Part shown: in pieces, positions 1 to 11,369 of the stretch
How the letters are laid out: every line of letters starts with the position of its first letter
Numbering within the stretch: the first letter of the stretch is position 1
Translations under genes and position numbers: made by a program
From: Craterostigma plantagineum
Taxonomy: Eukaryota; Streptophyta; Magnoliopsida; Lamiales; Linderniaceae
Assembly: GCA_027422505.1 (NCBI GenBank)
Contig: JAPQWV010000017.1
Coordinates: forward strand, 13,951,501-14,015,500
DNA length: 64,000 nucleotides
Direction: 5' to 3'
The notes under the pieces: model-generated
The model's database searches: none
Seen by the model: only the letters and a program-made list of their open reading frames with translations
Told to the model about the DNA's origin: nothing

Positions 1-414
1 GCACCCACAACCGAAATCCTACTAGACGATTTTGCACCCCGGGTTGCGCTACCACGCTCTCCCCGGGTAGACAGATCGATCACGCCTGTCTTCCGTCCCT
101 GAGCTAAATATAAGGTGGTTTACACCTCAGGCTGCTCACACCTGAGTAGACAGATCGATCACGCCTGTCTCCCACCAGGTGCCCTGCGAGTCTAACCTCA
201 TCCTCACAATCATCTCATTCTACCCCACTCAACAACCCCGAAGGGTGTCCTTGGCATTCTCAGTTAGATCTATAATTAACGCAAATGAGCAAGTAATATT
301 CAGCACGCATTTGTACAAGTATCCGAAAACTTACGGGCAGGCTGGTTCTCCCGGCTTTTGACCGGCAGTACATGGACGGTCTTCAGAATCTAGAGCCGAA
401 GCTCTGATACCACC
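1..414 (-). mobile_element. Deleted Tekay-like LTR-retrotransposon remnant: primer-binding site, leader, gag start, LTR-like tail
   Basis: Read on the minus strand, 412-401 is a primer-binding site complementary to initiator tRNA-Met (TGGTATCAGAGC). It is followed by a leader (400-330) that closely matches the leader of E1 at 12846-12930. At about 272-257 the start of an E1-like gag (ATGCCAAGGACAC) is recognisable. From about 235 down to 130 the sequence instead resembles the LTR segment at 12090-12200, including GACAGGCGTGATCGATCTGTC, which occurs twice here (around 67-91 and 147-171). Gag start and LTR-like sequence are therefore fused, as after a large internal deletion. The left end runs off the window. 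Confidence 0.7.
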
Positions 415-882
415 TGTAACGACCCGTCCCATACCGGGTGTCACTATAGCATCGGTCCCTACCGGGACCAGTGGGGTTGGGCCCACCACACTCCGACTGA
501 TAGTCTGGCCCCACTGTACCACCATTTAACCTTTTAGCGTGCTTCGTGCACTCGCTCACACGCACCCTAAGAAACTTCCCAGGGGGTCACCCATCCCAAG
601 ATTGCCCCAAGTCAAGCACGCTTAACTTCGGTGTTTCTATAGATGAACTCCCGAAAAGGTAGGTCGACCTTGGTGATATGAGTAGTACTATCAATTCCCT
701 TATACGATTCTTAGCCTGACATGCCCATACATTGTCAGTCTCAGGATCCCCTCTCATTCGGGTGTCGGATCGGTTCGTTCACGTACCCCTTCACCTAGAA
801 GCCTGCCAGGAGCCGCTCCTTGTCCGTGCACCTCTCTGGCACCGGCGATCACTCCCCGCCCTCATCGGCCCCGGGCGTCACA
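415..882 (-). mobile_element. 5S-rRNA-bearing LTR (Cassandra-like)
   Basis: On the minus strand this 468-bp block begins TGTGACGCCC and ends GGGTCGTTACA, directly before the primer-binding site at 412-401, as expected for a 5' LTR. Its middle contains a 5S rRNA-derived segment (667-561). A 5S-like internal promoter inside an LTR is the defining trait of plant Cassandra TRIMs. The block is longer than the Cassandra LTRs I know of (usually a few hundred bp). The adjoining leader is Tekay-like, so it may be a hybrid or a distinct non-autonomous family. It sits inside an older LTR whose terminus follows at 883. Confidence 0.75.
561..667 (-). other. 5S rRNA-derived segment with RNA polymerase III box A and box C
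   Basis: The minus strand shows a box-A-like GAAGTTAAGCGTGCTTG (629-613) and a box-C-like GGGATGGGTGACC followed by CCTGGGAAG (597-575), in the order and approximate spacing of plant 5S rRNA genes. The intermediate element between them has diverged, and the 5' third of the gene is barely recognisable. It is therefore not a functional 5S gene. It could still be read by TFIIIA and polymerase III, as proposed for Cassandra LTRs. Confidence 0.8.
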
Positions 883-1064
883 ATTTTGCCGAGACTCTCT
901 AAGTCTTAATTATCTTTTGATGCTACTCAATTTTTCCCAAATCCTAATGTCTTCACGTAAATCACATATCATTGATCACATGTATATTTTGGACTGTAAA
1001 GCATATATCATGAAATCACAGAAGTTCATAAATTAGCATGTTCATAAAAATTCGGGGTATTACA
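883..1064 (-). mobile_element. LTR terminus (minus strand), truncated copy of the LTR at 47165-48871
   Basis: This segment matches 48670-48871 almost base for base. On the minus strand it begins TGTAATACCCCGAATTTTTATG, a common start for plant gypsy LTRs. It is cut at 882/883 by the 5S-bearing LTR. The same LTR start abuts the same point of the Sirevirus pol in both places. Confidence 0.75.
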
Positions 1065-3611
1065 ATGATATTGCTAATCAGAACGTTAAGTGTCTAGCAG
1101 TACGCAGGATATCACATGGTTATGGCACAGACGGTTGGGGCATGCCAACATGGAACTGATATCTCACATATCATGCAATGAATTGGTGAGAGGTATTCCC
1201 GATATGAAAGCCACCAAGGATAGAATTTGCAAAGCGTACCAAATGGGGAAACAGGCCAAGACGTCCTTTAAACCTAAGAATGTGATATCTACGTCCAGAC
1301 CACTGGAACTACTACATCTTGACCTTTTTGGTCCGGTACAGGTTGTCATTGAAAGGTAAACGATATGCCTTTGTTATCGTAGACGAGTATACTAGGTACA
1401 CATGGGTCTTATTTCTTGCGCACAAAAGTGAGGCTTTAGGTAACCTTGCGCCACTGATTAAGAAGCTTGAACATGAGAAAGAGATGAAGGTTCGTAAGAT
1501 TAGGAGTTATACGGTCTAGAATTTCATAGTAAATCTTTTGTATCTTTTTGTGATGAAAATGGTTATAGTCATAATTTTTCAGCCCCTATTACGCCTCAAC
1601 AGAACGGAGTGGTCGAGAGGAAAAATAGAGTATTACAAGAAATGTCTAGGACTATGCTGAGTGAATATAATACTCCAAAACATTTTTGGGCCGAAGCTAT
1701 TAGTACGGCTTGTTATGTTTCGAATAAGATTTTTCTTAGACCGATTATTAAGAGAACTCCTTATGAACTTTGGCATGATAAAACCCCTAATATAGGATAT
1801 TTCCATGTATTTGACGGCAAATGTTTTATTTTAAATGATAGTGATAAGAGAGGAAAATTAGATTCCAAAAAAGATGAAGGGATATTCCTAGGATACAGCC
1901 TTCATTCCAAAGCTTTTCGAGTGTTTAGTAATAGGAAAAGGACTGTTCAAGAATCTGTGCATGTTACATTTGATGAATTTCCTAACGCAGATGCTACTGA
2001 GGAAGGTACAGTTGTGTCTCCTGCAGGTATACAGGTTACTGACAAAGAGGTGAACGCAATTCCATTGGAACTAGATACTGAGTCAGAGGACCTGAAGCTT
2101 CAGACGAACAACAGCGCAGAAAATTCAAACATGCTTCCAGCCATCCCACTGAACAAGTCATAAGGAATATCACTTCAGGGATCAAAACAAGAGTAACTGC
2201 ACGAAACGATATTGCTGAAGAATCACATGACGTGCTGTTATCAACCATGAAACCTAAGACAGTGAATGAAGCTCTTGACGATGAATCGTGGGTGATTGCC
2301 ATGGAAGAAGAGCTAGCACAATTCGAAAAGAGCCAAGTGTGGACTCTTGTGGAAAGACCTAACGACAAGTCTATAGCCACAAAGTGGGTGTTTCGCAACA
2401 AACTGGACGAAAACGGTAATGTGACACGAAACAAGCCCAGGTTAGTTGCCAAATGTTATTCCCAAGAAGAAGGTATAGATTTTCAAGAACCTTTGCACCC
2501 GTAGCTAGGCTCGAGTCGATACGCATTTTACTTGCATATGCAGCCTTTAAAAGATTCAAGCTTTTTCAAATGGACGTGGAAAGAGCATTTTTAAATGGTT
2601 TTATAAATGATGAAGTATTTGTCGAACAACCTCCCGCTTTTGAAAAAGAAGAATTTTCAAATCACGTCTTTATATTAAACAAAGCTTTATATGGTTTAAA
2701 ACAAGCCCCTAGGGCATGGTCTGAAAGATTGAGTAGATGTTTACTAGACATAGGGTTTTCAACAGGAACAATAGATACCACTCTGTTTATAAAGTGCGAA
2801 GGGAATCACATACTGCTTGTGCAGATATACGTTTATGATATAATATTTGGTACTTGAAAAATTCAGAATGGCTGATTCCAAGGTACTTCCCACGCCTATT
2901 CATCAGACCGCCAAAATTGACAGTGATGAACAAGGTACACCCTTTGACGAAACTGAATATAGAGGTATGATCGGAGGTTTGCTCTACCTTACGGCAACCA
3001 GACCCGATATATGTTTGCTACTGGTCTATGTTCTAGATTTCAATCGAGTCCTATGGAATCTCACTTGACAATCGTCAAGCGAATATTTAGATAGTTGAAA
3101 GGAACAATCAATTTTGGAATGTGGTATCCAAATTCCAAGGAATTCCCATTAATGGGATACTAGGACGCTGATTCTGCCGGTTCTAGAGAATATAGGACAA
3201 GCACTAGTGGTACTTTCCAATTACTAGGGAATTCCCTCGTAACTTGGTCCAGTCGGAAGCAAAATGTCGTCGCCCTATCCACAATCGAAGCAGCATATAT
3301 GGTCTTAGGAAGTTGTTCTCAGCAAATCCTTTGGATGAAACAGACCTTGAGTGATTATGAGTTAAGGTACGACCAAATTCCTATTTTCTGTGATAGACTA
3401 GTGCCATTAGTATCACTACGAATCCCGTACACCACACTCGAGCAAGCATATGGAAGCGAAACATCATTTTATTTGAGATCATGTTCAGAAAGGGAATATC
3501 AGCGTGAACTTTGTAGGAACTAATGATCAGCTGGTTGATATCTTCACGAAACCCCTTATTGAGAGTCGATTTTGTGATATTCGCGACCGATTAGGAATTG
3601 AGCTAAAATAG
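1065..3611 (+). pseudogene. Sirevirus (Ty1/copia) pol, copy 1, degenerate
   Basis: Broken reading frames give, in order, the GAG-pre-integrase domain (about 1110-1310, with LWHRRLGHAN), the integrase core (VDEYTRYTWV near 1380, then NGVVERKNR near 1605), the copia reverse transcriptase (2235-2860, with [10 protein letters not shown]) and RNase H (2870-3611, with SQQILWMKQTLSDY and FTKPL). This wording is typical of Sirevirus (Maximus) elements. Damage is heavy. The second Cys of the pre-integrase zinc motif is Tyr (CKAYQMG). The integrase motif SDNG is lost at about 1510. The RT catalytic YVDD reads YVYD (near 2830). About 200 bp appears to be missing between YVDD and the PTPI region, and several frameshifts and stops follow. 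The 5' end begins mid-domain, so gag, protease and the 5' LTR are absent. The frame ends with ELK and a TAG at 3609-3611. Confidence 0.9.
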
Positions 3612-4116
3612 GAAAGGTGACTAGATATGTCAGCCCTTAGTATTTCCTCGATCTTGTCCTTTAGGATCTCCTCGATTTTATTCCTTAATTCTATCTTCCT
3701 TATCTATCTTATTTCTTTCCATTCATGGGGAGAATATTTTCTCTCTAAATAGATTTCCCTTGAAATTTACGTCCAAAATCTCATTTCAGCCAAAATTGTC
3801 TTTGAATTCTGATCTTAAGTACTCATTTCCTTACTTAATTTCCGCGAGATTACCTATTATCATAATCTTCAGCAAATTCCATTTAACCAGAAGTTCCCTT
3901 TTCTGCCAAGTATTATTTAAATTCAAAATTTGAAATTCCTTCCTTATCTGCCACATGTCTTGTCGAGATCACATCCCTTATAATAACTTCTTTCCATCCT
4001 TATCCAAGCAGCCTTTGTCTTTATAACAAATCACTTCTTTCCCTTCTTCAATACTCTCAAACCCCACCCTAGGTTCCTCACTTCATACTTCATTCTTCAC
4101 TCCTTCGATCTCAACC
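3612..4116 (+). other. Sirevirus spacer between pol and ORF3
   Basis: About 500 bp of AT-rich sequence with no open frame and no recognisable motif. In Sireviruses a spacer of this kind separates pol from the env-like ORF3, which fits its position. Confidence 0.5.
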
Positions 4117-5538
4117 ATGGTGAAAACTAAAGGCGCCGGATCTCCCACTGAGAAAAAGCGTAAGGCTGTTCTGACTAAGTCCCCACTCTTTCCAAAAGCC
4201 ACCCGCTCCAAATCAGCAAGTAGCTCTAAGCCTAAGAAATATCCGACCAAACCAAAGAAGAAAGCGAAGATCGTCAAAACTCCTACTCCATCCCCTGCTT
4301 CCTCTCATGATCAACCTGCATCTCTAGAAAAATCTCCTGCCTCCTCTCACGATCAGCCTGTATCTCCAGAGAAATCAGCCCCACTCGAAAAATCTGCTTC
4401 TCCATAAAAATCTGTTTCTGTTCAGATTGAGTCACCTCCACGAGATTCCAGTCGTGATACAGACAAACAAGTGCTGTTCAACCCTGATAATCTGTAAGAA
4501 ATCACCGATGAAGTGAGATTCCTAACTGAGACTGCCAAGGATCTCCATAAAAAACTTCAGAAGCGGCAAATTGCACGAGGAAGGAGCGTCAACTTTGATG
4601 AACTGGGCGAGAGCCAAGTGGCAACGTGGCTGACTGAGTACTGATGGGAAAATTTACTGAGAATCGACAAGCCCGTGTACGTGGAGGCGGTGAAGTTGTT
4701 CCATGCCAATCTCACTTTCGTTGAAGACGGAACTGAGATCTCTGTGCAGTCGTATGTACTTGGGAAGAAACTCGCATGGAACACTGCGAAAGTTAACGAG
4801 ATGCTGGGAGTGGAAAACGGAGGACTCTGTCACTTCGATTTTGTCCATTGGTGTACGTCTGAGGTAGCCCTACGTGATTGCGTGAAAGCCCTATGGGATT
4901 CCCCTTATAAGCCTAAGTTCTCTGAAGGAGAAGCCTTAAACAAACTTCCCGTCGATCTGTTCTTTCTGTACAAAGTTCTGCACTTTACGCTCTGGAGTGC
5001 CCGCGTTGGCAGTTAAGGCCATTCCACCACAATGAACATCATGAGCATGCTGACTCTCTATATGGTGTTCCAAAATAGCCGCTGAATCTAGGGTACTTTG
5101 TTCTTAAGTACATGGTATATGCCATTATGGGCTCAGACACTGAACTTCCATATGGAATGCTACTTAAATAAGTTTGAATACGAGGGTATCTCCTTGCCGA
5201 AAGCTTGGGAAGACAAATCACAATGCAGTAGATCTGGTCACGGTGAAGCGTGTTGGTATACCCTATGATGAGCAGCGAGGATGGTCCAAGACGAGGGATC
5301 TGAAGGCCTCTTCAAAAAGTCCGACCACGAAGAAAAGGTATGATGAAAGCGAGGACGAGCAGGAAACGATAGCCGATCTGAGAAAGAGTATCAAGGGCCT
5401 TAAAGATGAGAATCGGAGAAGTTCAAGGAGATCTCACGGACCTTCAAAAGGGTTAAAAAATATCTGAAGGAGAACTCCACGGTTCTGAATATCGCTGAAT
5501 CCTCATCTGCCTCATCTGACAGCAATTCCAACCCTTAA
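4117..5538 (+). pseudogene. Sirevirus env-like ORF3 remnant
   Basis: An ATG at 4117 opens a frame that continues to about 5016, interrupted only by nonsense codons (near 4405, 4496 and 4642). After a frameshift it resumes until TAA at 5536-5538. The N-terminal 100 residues are rich in Lys, Ser and Pro, with a repeated SSHDQP..PEK unit. The middle (about 4660-5010) resembles the putative plant transposon protein domain found downstream of pol in Sirevirus-like copia elements. The C-terminal part (about 5340-5460) is charged and coiled-coil-like, with DLRKSIKGLKDENRR. No signal peptide or convincing membrane segment is visible in what survives, so 'env-like' describes position only. The function of this protein family is not established. 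Confidence 0.7.
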
Positions 5539-6156
5539 TTACAGGTTGATCTCCTCGCTCTAATAGGATTAAATCTAGTCTGCTAAGTTCGTTTCCTTTG
5601 TTGGTTTTTAGGTTTGAAGGTCGTGGTTGATTACAGGTTTAGGTATGTTGGTGGTGTTTTAGTCCCTCCTTTTTGATGCTGAAGGGGGGAAATTTAGGCA
5701 ATCAATGCCTTATGGTGTCGGGTCGTTTACTTGTAGCCCCTTTTTGTCATTTTGGAATGATATAATATAATCTCGGCTTGCTTTTTTTATATGCCTATGT
5801 CTTAATCTCTTTGTGTTTTAGTTTGATGATGTGTTAAGGATTAAGGAATTCCGCACATAGGCAGTGGGGCAAACTGATGTGATGTGGTGTGATAACTTGA
5901 GACATTCCATGGTAACTTAAGATGTTCCATAAGATATAACCTGGTAAATGCTAAATCTCTGCGACTGTGCTTTACATAGGATTATTAGGCAATTAGACAG
6001 GGTGAGCATGCTTTGAAATTTGATAAATTTATTTGCTCTGATCGTATGTCACATGCCTTGATACTTAAACATGCTACGTGCATTGGCTTCATATCGAGTG
6101 TGCTCATATGCTTAAGATAGGCATTAATTACTTGTCATCGTCAAAAAGGGGGAGAC
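5539..6156 (+). other. Sirevirus 3' untranslated region with two polypurine tracts
   Basis: Non-coding sequence between ORF3 and the 3' LTR. A purine run lies at 5681-5693 (GAAGGGGGGAAA), and a second one, AAAAAGGGGGAGA, at 6143-6155 lies directly before the LTR. The latter is the expected plus-strand primer for reverse transcription. Multiple polypurine tracts in this region are known for Sireviruses. Confidence 0.7.
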
Positions 6157-7696
6157 TGTAGACCTTTTTGGTCCAAGTGACCATGAGAGTTTTGATTATT
6201 CCAAGTAATTATGTAAATTGAGGGGTACAAATTAGATAACTCGATATGAATGTTATATGATGTTTAAGTATGTTAAAATGATCGATTAAGTGCTTAAGTG
6301 TTATTAGACTTTAAGATAATCGAATTTGTGATTTATGCTTAACTGGAATATTGATGGGATCAGGGAAAAAAATTGATGGGATCACCTGGTTATCGTATGA
6401 ATGAAATCTCACTGTGTGCTATATATGGAAAATATATTCTGTCAAGTGATATGTGAGATGTACACGTGAAGAGTTATTTTAGGAAAGAATATCACTGTGA
6501 TCACCCGTATATGGCTATGCTATACATGGAAAAGATATTCTGATTAAGTGCTTACATGTGATTGATTTATTTTAGGAAAGAATATCAATGAAATATCCGT
6601 TTGAGTGCTATCTTAATTGACTCTTAAATCAGTGAATCAATGATCTACCTTTCCTTGTGCGACTTGGGATTTATTTTTTTGGAAAGTAATTAATTGATTG
6701 AGCTTACATGTGGAAATACGCTGATTGACTCTATATATGGAATGTGCTGACAAACGAATGAGATAACCGTGGACTGAAAGTAAATCTCTGATATTTATGG
6801 TAAGTGATCACGCATGAACGTTGAACTTAATTGGGTTATTCTTGGCATGATTCTTTGAGTTAATGAACGTGATTATTGAGCTTTCTCTTGCATATTTTGT
6901 GCTTAACTTTCCTTGTGAAGTGTAGAAGCGATTATTGGTTCTATATAGAGGAAAACACTTCACGTTGAAGGGTACCCAACGAACACACAAGCAAACGTAT
7001 CCCTTAGAGTTAATGAGCGTTAATTTGCGATTCATTCATAGTTTGTGTTGAGCTTTCATTTGCAAATTCTGTAACTTTGAGCAATCTTTAGCAATACCCA
7101 TCCTAAAAACCCTAGTCTTCGAACGTGTTGAGTGCGTAAAGGAGCACGAGTGGAGTATTTCGCACGTGGAGGGACGAATTTGGTGGATTCGGTGGCCCTT
7201 CAGTAGCAAGCTGCATCCAGTCGGGGAATTGGTTTCCTGGATAAATGACGTGGATCGAAACTTGGCGTGCGATAGCCTAGAACGAGGTCTAGTATCCATA
7301 GTGCTTCGGTTGTGTACGAGTCAATCATTTTGTAACCAGAACCGGTAATACCTAGTGATTGATTGGAACTCTTGGGGAGATCACACCCCAAGGACAGGAT
7401 TAAACCCCAGTTGGGGATATAACCTGTATAAAAATCCCGTCTCACTTTACTTTTTGCTATTTACATTTCTGTGAGACTAATCCAGAACGCCTGCAAATAA
7501 CTTGGTGATATCTTTGAAACGATGTTCTGAATATAACGTGACATTTTGAAACAGGGTTAGGGAGATACGTTGATACTCCGTACTGCTTTCCGAGAAATAA
7601 CATACTCTGCATCTTCTTAAAGAAAAGTATTTTTCAAAGGAGAACAATCCAAAACTTTTTATAGCCTAATTCACCCCCTCTTAGGCATATTTTACA
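6157..7696 (+). mobile_element. Sirevirus LTR (3' LTR by position), about 1540 bp
   Basis: It starts TGTAGACC immediately after the polypurine tract and ends CACCCCCTCTTAGGCATATTTTACA, a Sirevirus-like LTR end. No primer-binding site follows. At 7697 the sequence passes directly into the leader of a different copia gag. The last ~450 bp and this junction recur at 30931-31397, so the junction was copied as a unit. No target-site duplication can be assigned because the element's 5' end is missing. Confidence 0.75.
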
Positions 7697-7717
7697 CTTC
7701 ACTTTCTGTTTACTGCA

Positions 7718-8879
7718 ACGACGAACATTATTACTATGCTGCTTGAGAGAAACTGTTTGGTGGGATCAAACTAAGTGGACTGGCTCCGTAACCTGAGGAT
7801 AGTCCTAGGTATGGAGTCGCTAACTTATGTCCTCGATTCCCCCGTATCGCAAGTCCCAGGGGCTGATGCGAGTGACGAAGACCTGGCTGCGTATGCCAAG
7901 TGGCAGATAGACGAGCCAAAGGTCAAGGGCTACATACTTCTTTCCATGAGAAATGAGTTGCAGCGCACTCATTCGAAAATGGAAGGGGGCGCCATTTTGC
8001 TTCATTTGAAGGAGATTTTTAGCGAACATTCCACGAGTGCTCGCTATTCCCTGACAGAGCAACTATTCCATTGCAAAATGGCTGAGGGTAGTGACGTCGG
8101 AGAGCATGTGCTCAATATGATTGATTGGATCGAAAGACTCGAGGCAGTGGGACTTTATCATGGATAACGAGCTCCAGAATGATCTCATTCTTCAGTCGCT
8201 CCCGTCTTCCTTCAATTCGTTCATTGTGAACTTCAATCTGAACAAAGCTGAGATAACATTGACTGGGTTGATGAACCAGTTGTCGGTGGCACAGACTCAG
8301 ATGAAGAATGTGAAAGGAAAGGAAGTTGTTCGAGTCGCGAACGCTAAGACTCGAGGGTCGAGTAAAAAGAAAAAGTTGGACAAGCCCACTAGGCCCAAAG
8401 GACGAATTTCGAAAGGCAAGTCCAAGAAGAACGTGTTTGAAGGTGCCAAGCCAACGGACAAGTGTCTTCACTGCAATGAGCTTGGCCATCGGAAACGTGA
8501 TTGCCCAAAGCTAGCCGCCTCAGGTAAAGAACTTTACGTTTTAGAAAACAATTGTTCTATGACACTATATTCCGCTTCATTGATCTTAGACTCGCGAGCT
8601 AGTGCTCACATCTGTGTTTCGAACCAGGGTCTGGAACAAAGTACGAAGATGGCAGACCGAGAGATCATGATCAACTTAGGAAGCGGACATAGTGTACTGG
8701 CGACCCACATTGGATCAAGAACTCTCGTTTTATCTATTAGACATAGTTTACTGCTTTTCGATTGTTTAGTTTTGCCCAACGGGCTTAAGAATATTGTTTC
8801 TATTCCCGTTTTGAGGGAAAACGGTTACGAGTGCCATTTTAGTAATTATTTTTATATACTTAGTTTGACTTGTATTTAA
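7718..8879 (+). pseudogene. Ty1/copia gag-protease (UBN2-type), start and active site lost
   Basis: The frame corresponds to a copia capsid protein beginning TNIIT.LERNCLVG and DWLRNLRIVLG, with a UBN2-type core (KMEGGAILLHLKEIF, near 7980-8015). A CX2CX4HX4C zinc knuckle (CLHCNELGHRKRDC) lies near 8463-8505. A retroviral-type aspartic protease start follows near 8587. Comparison with 30834 shows that the start codon has become ACG (7718-7720) and that a Tyr codon has become TAA (7772-7774). A frameshift lies near 8150. The protease motif DSGA reads DSRA, so it would be inactive. The frame ends soon after the protease; no integrase or reverse transcriptase of this family follows. Confidence 0.85.
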
Positions 8880-9175
8880 GTTGGTTTTCTAATAATAGCA
8901 AGTTTCCTTAAGATTGGATTTGGAGTTCAAAAGAGAGTAAGATTTGACAAAAATCTCTCACACTTTAAGGGACTTAGAAATCGAAATCCAAGCTTCAAAT
9001 AGACTAAATTTCGTGCTCCATAGCAAGAGAAGAAGTGATTATCGAAATCAACATAAGGCACAAAACACACACACCGAACGCACACACATTTCTCCCATGC
9101 GACGACCCAGCTCTCTCTAGCCATCTTTTCCGTGGTACACTGCGAGGTCAGCGTGACGATCTAGTGCCATCCACC
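8880..9175. other. Unassigned spacer
   Basis: No coding potential that I can support. There are a few A/CA-rich stretches (9057-9090). It lies between the broken gag-protease and the start of the P LTR and is not recognisably either. Confidence 0.4.
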
Positions 9176-9612
9176 TGTTAGGGAGTGTGCCCTCGGAATG
9201 CCATACGAGGACTAGGAATAGTATTGGGCGCACAATGATGTATAGGTCGATAGACAGTTTTATTGTATATGCTGTTAAAATAAAGTAGTGAATATTACTT
9301 TCATTATAATAAAGGCATTATTATTTATTTATCGAATTTAAAGTCTGCATGGCATCTGGCGGTGCGATAAATAACACCCGAATGTTTGAGTTGGACGTCT
9401 GATTCTCGTGGGGACGAGGGAGGAGACACCGGACAGTCCTTAATCTCAGCATTAAATAAAACGTCCGTAATTCTAAGGATTCTATGTGGGTGACTAGATA
9501 TCCGAATATGACTTATTCATTGACGACCACATAGTATCGGTAGTGTCACCGATTACCTGAGAGGTTGTGGGTCGTGATGGAGATATCGTGATCAGAGAGA
9601 TCGCGTATTCGG
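9176..9612 (+). mobile_element. P LTR, first part (probable copia LTR)
   Basis: It begins TGTTAGGGAGTGTGCCC and is interrupted after 9612 by E1. The last five bases, TTCGG, are repeated at 20072-20076 on the far side of E1, and the sequence continues smoothly there. The style of start and the AATAAAGGCATTATTATT stretch suggest a copia LTR related to the UBN2-gag family. This lineage call is tentative. Confidence 0.65.
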
Positions 9613-10439
9613 TGTAATACCCGTAAATTTTAAAACGGGATTTTTATGTAAATTAATAATATGATTTGCTAAGTAGGAAGTTGGTGATGAAACTTAAATA
9701 TTTTCAAAGGAAGTCCAAGGGTTAAATAATGATAATAATTATAATATATCAATAAAGTAAGAATTGGGCTATATGCTCAATAATTTCGAATTTATGCCCA
9801 AAAATAGAAGGCCCAAGTAATGTTAATATGTTCAGTTATTGGATAAGTTTATGGTTTCCTTAACCCAAGGGGAAACAAAACGTCATTGATAAGTGTCAAA
9901 TCAATTGTGGATTTCAATGTATCCATATATGTCTTATACTACAATTACTAACTAGGATATACTTCATAAACGAAAGAATTATAAAAGCAAGAAAGTAGGA
10001 GAAGAAAAGATTTTAAACTCAAAACCCTCAAACCATTCGAAGAAGTCGAAGTGAGAAGGTAAAAAAAAATTGTCTATATCATATTGTTCTTTTATATTTA
10101 GCACATAATTTAGATGTTGGAACGTAAATAGCATACCATTTATAGGTTTTCCTTTACTTACGTGATCAAGGAATAACCATGTGAAGTTTTCGAAATAATC
10201 ATGTGAATTTCATGTGAACTATTCGAAAGATAATATACTTAATAATTTTAGTTCTTTTTGAGTTCATATACCAAAGAATTCCGAACTCAGTACGTGATGT
10301 TATGTATTTTGGTAGTATGAATTTTAAAGATGTCGAAGTATAGGATATTCTGATCTGATGGTGTCTTTTAGGGTTTTCTGGGAGATATTGGGATAGAATA
10401 TACCAAGAACTGTAGTAGTGTTTAGATATCTGGAGTAAA

Positions 10440-10884
10440 TCTCGACACATGAAGTAATACTAAGCCTAGAAGATGTCGAGATGTATTATATAAAATGTCG
10501 AACTGTGAGAGCTTTTAAAATATCGAAATGAATAGTAAGCTATCGAAATGAATATCGACATTACTTATTGAGCTAAGTCTCGACATTAGCTCTTAGAAGG
10601 TCTCGATATTTTATCCTAAGAAGTCTCGACATTTTGTAAGGTTGAGATATAAAGTCTCGAGATTATTATGGTTCAAAGGTTAGAGGAGTCCTCGATATTC
10701 CAAGAAGCGATCGACAAAATTAGGATTTTCGATATGAAGAATGTCGAGATGGTACAGTAGTTCCTCTTATATGAAGACGTTGATATAGGTAACATAAAGA
10801 ATTCGAGACATACCTTTTAAGGAACTCGATATTTCTATCGACATTTATAAAATGTCGATATGGTTTGATGTTTTCAACATTAAT

Positions 10885-10919
<35 letters not shown>

Positions 10920-10985
10920 AGATCTCGACATTTATATTAAAGACCTCGACAATTGTATAAATATTTCGGTATTTTAGGGTTTAGC
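10440..10985. repeat. Motif array in E1 LTR (TCTCGACAT / ATGTCGAGAT)
   Basis: More than ten short copies of a TCGA-centred motif occur in both orientations at irregular spacing. Examples are GATGTCGAGATG, TCTCGACATTTTG and CTCGATATTC. The same field lies in the 3' LTR at about 18340-18850. The two copies differ by repeat-unit-sized indels: the 5' copy carries an extra TATCGAAATGAAT-type segment near 10520-10560, and the 3' copy has about 28 extra bp near 18830-18860. Confidence 0.8.
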
Positions 10986-11369
10986 TATTTCTAGGGTTTT
11001 CGATATTCTATGGTTTATTTACTTTTAGAAATTTCATTATTTTTAGGTGTTCATAAATTTTAGGGTTTTGATAATTTTAGCATTTCCAAAATTGATATAA
11101 CTTAGTAAATTAATACGAAAATTTCTATTATATTCAGAGGACCGAAATATAGGGACTACACCGGACTTCGTATTCGATTATAGCAGGAGGACAGGTAGGT
11201 GGATCATCCATCTACAATACGTAAACACAAATGTGAACTTTTGTGTTTCCATGAGACTCTGTGATTTACGTTTATATGATTTACGTGTTTACATGTTTCA
11301 CGGACGTTTTATAAATCATGCTTTTATGAGATTTTGTGAACATGCATGGCATGTGCATATCACGGTAGG

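Noticed and set aside
401..412. tRNA gene at primer-binding sites (also 12848, 25839, 28929, 37298)
   Set aside because: Only 12 bases complementary to the tRNA 3' end are present; no cloverleaf follows.
561..667. Functional 5S rRNA gene
   Set aside because: The 5' third and the intermediate element are diverged and the block is embedded in an LTR; only box A and box C are convincing.
4117..4407. Host lysine-rich (histone H1-like) protein
   Set aside because: The frame continues past stops into a transposon-type domain and sits between Sirevirus pol and its polypurine tract.
10888..10918. TA microsatellite as an independent feature (also 18746-18782)
   Set aside because: It is a length-variable part of the E1 LTR, with no further signal around it.
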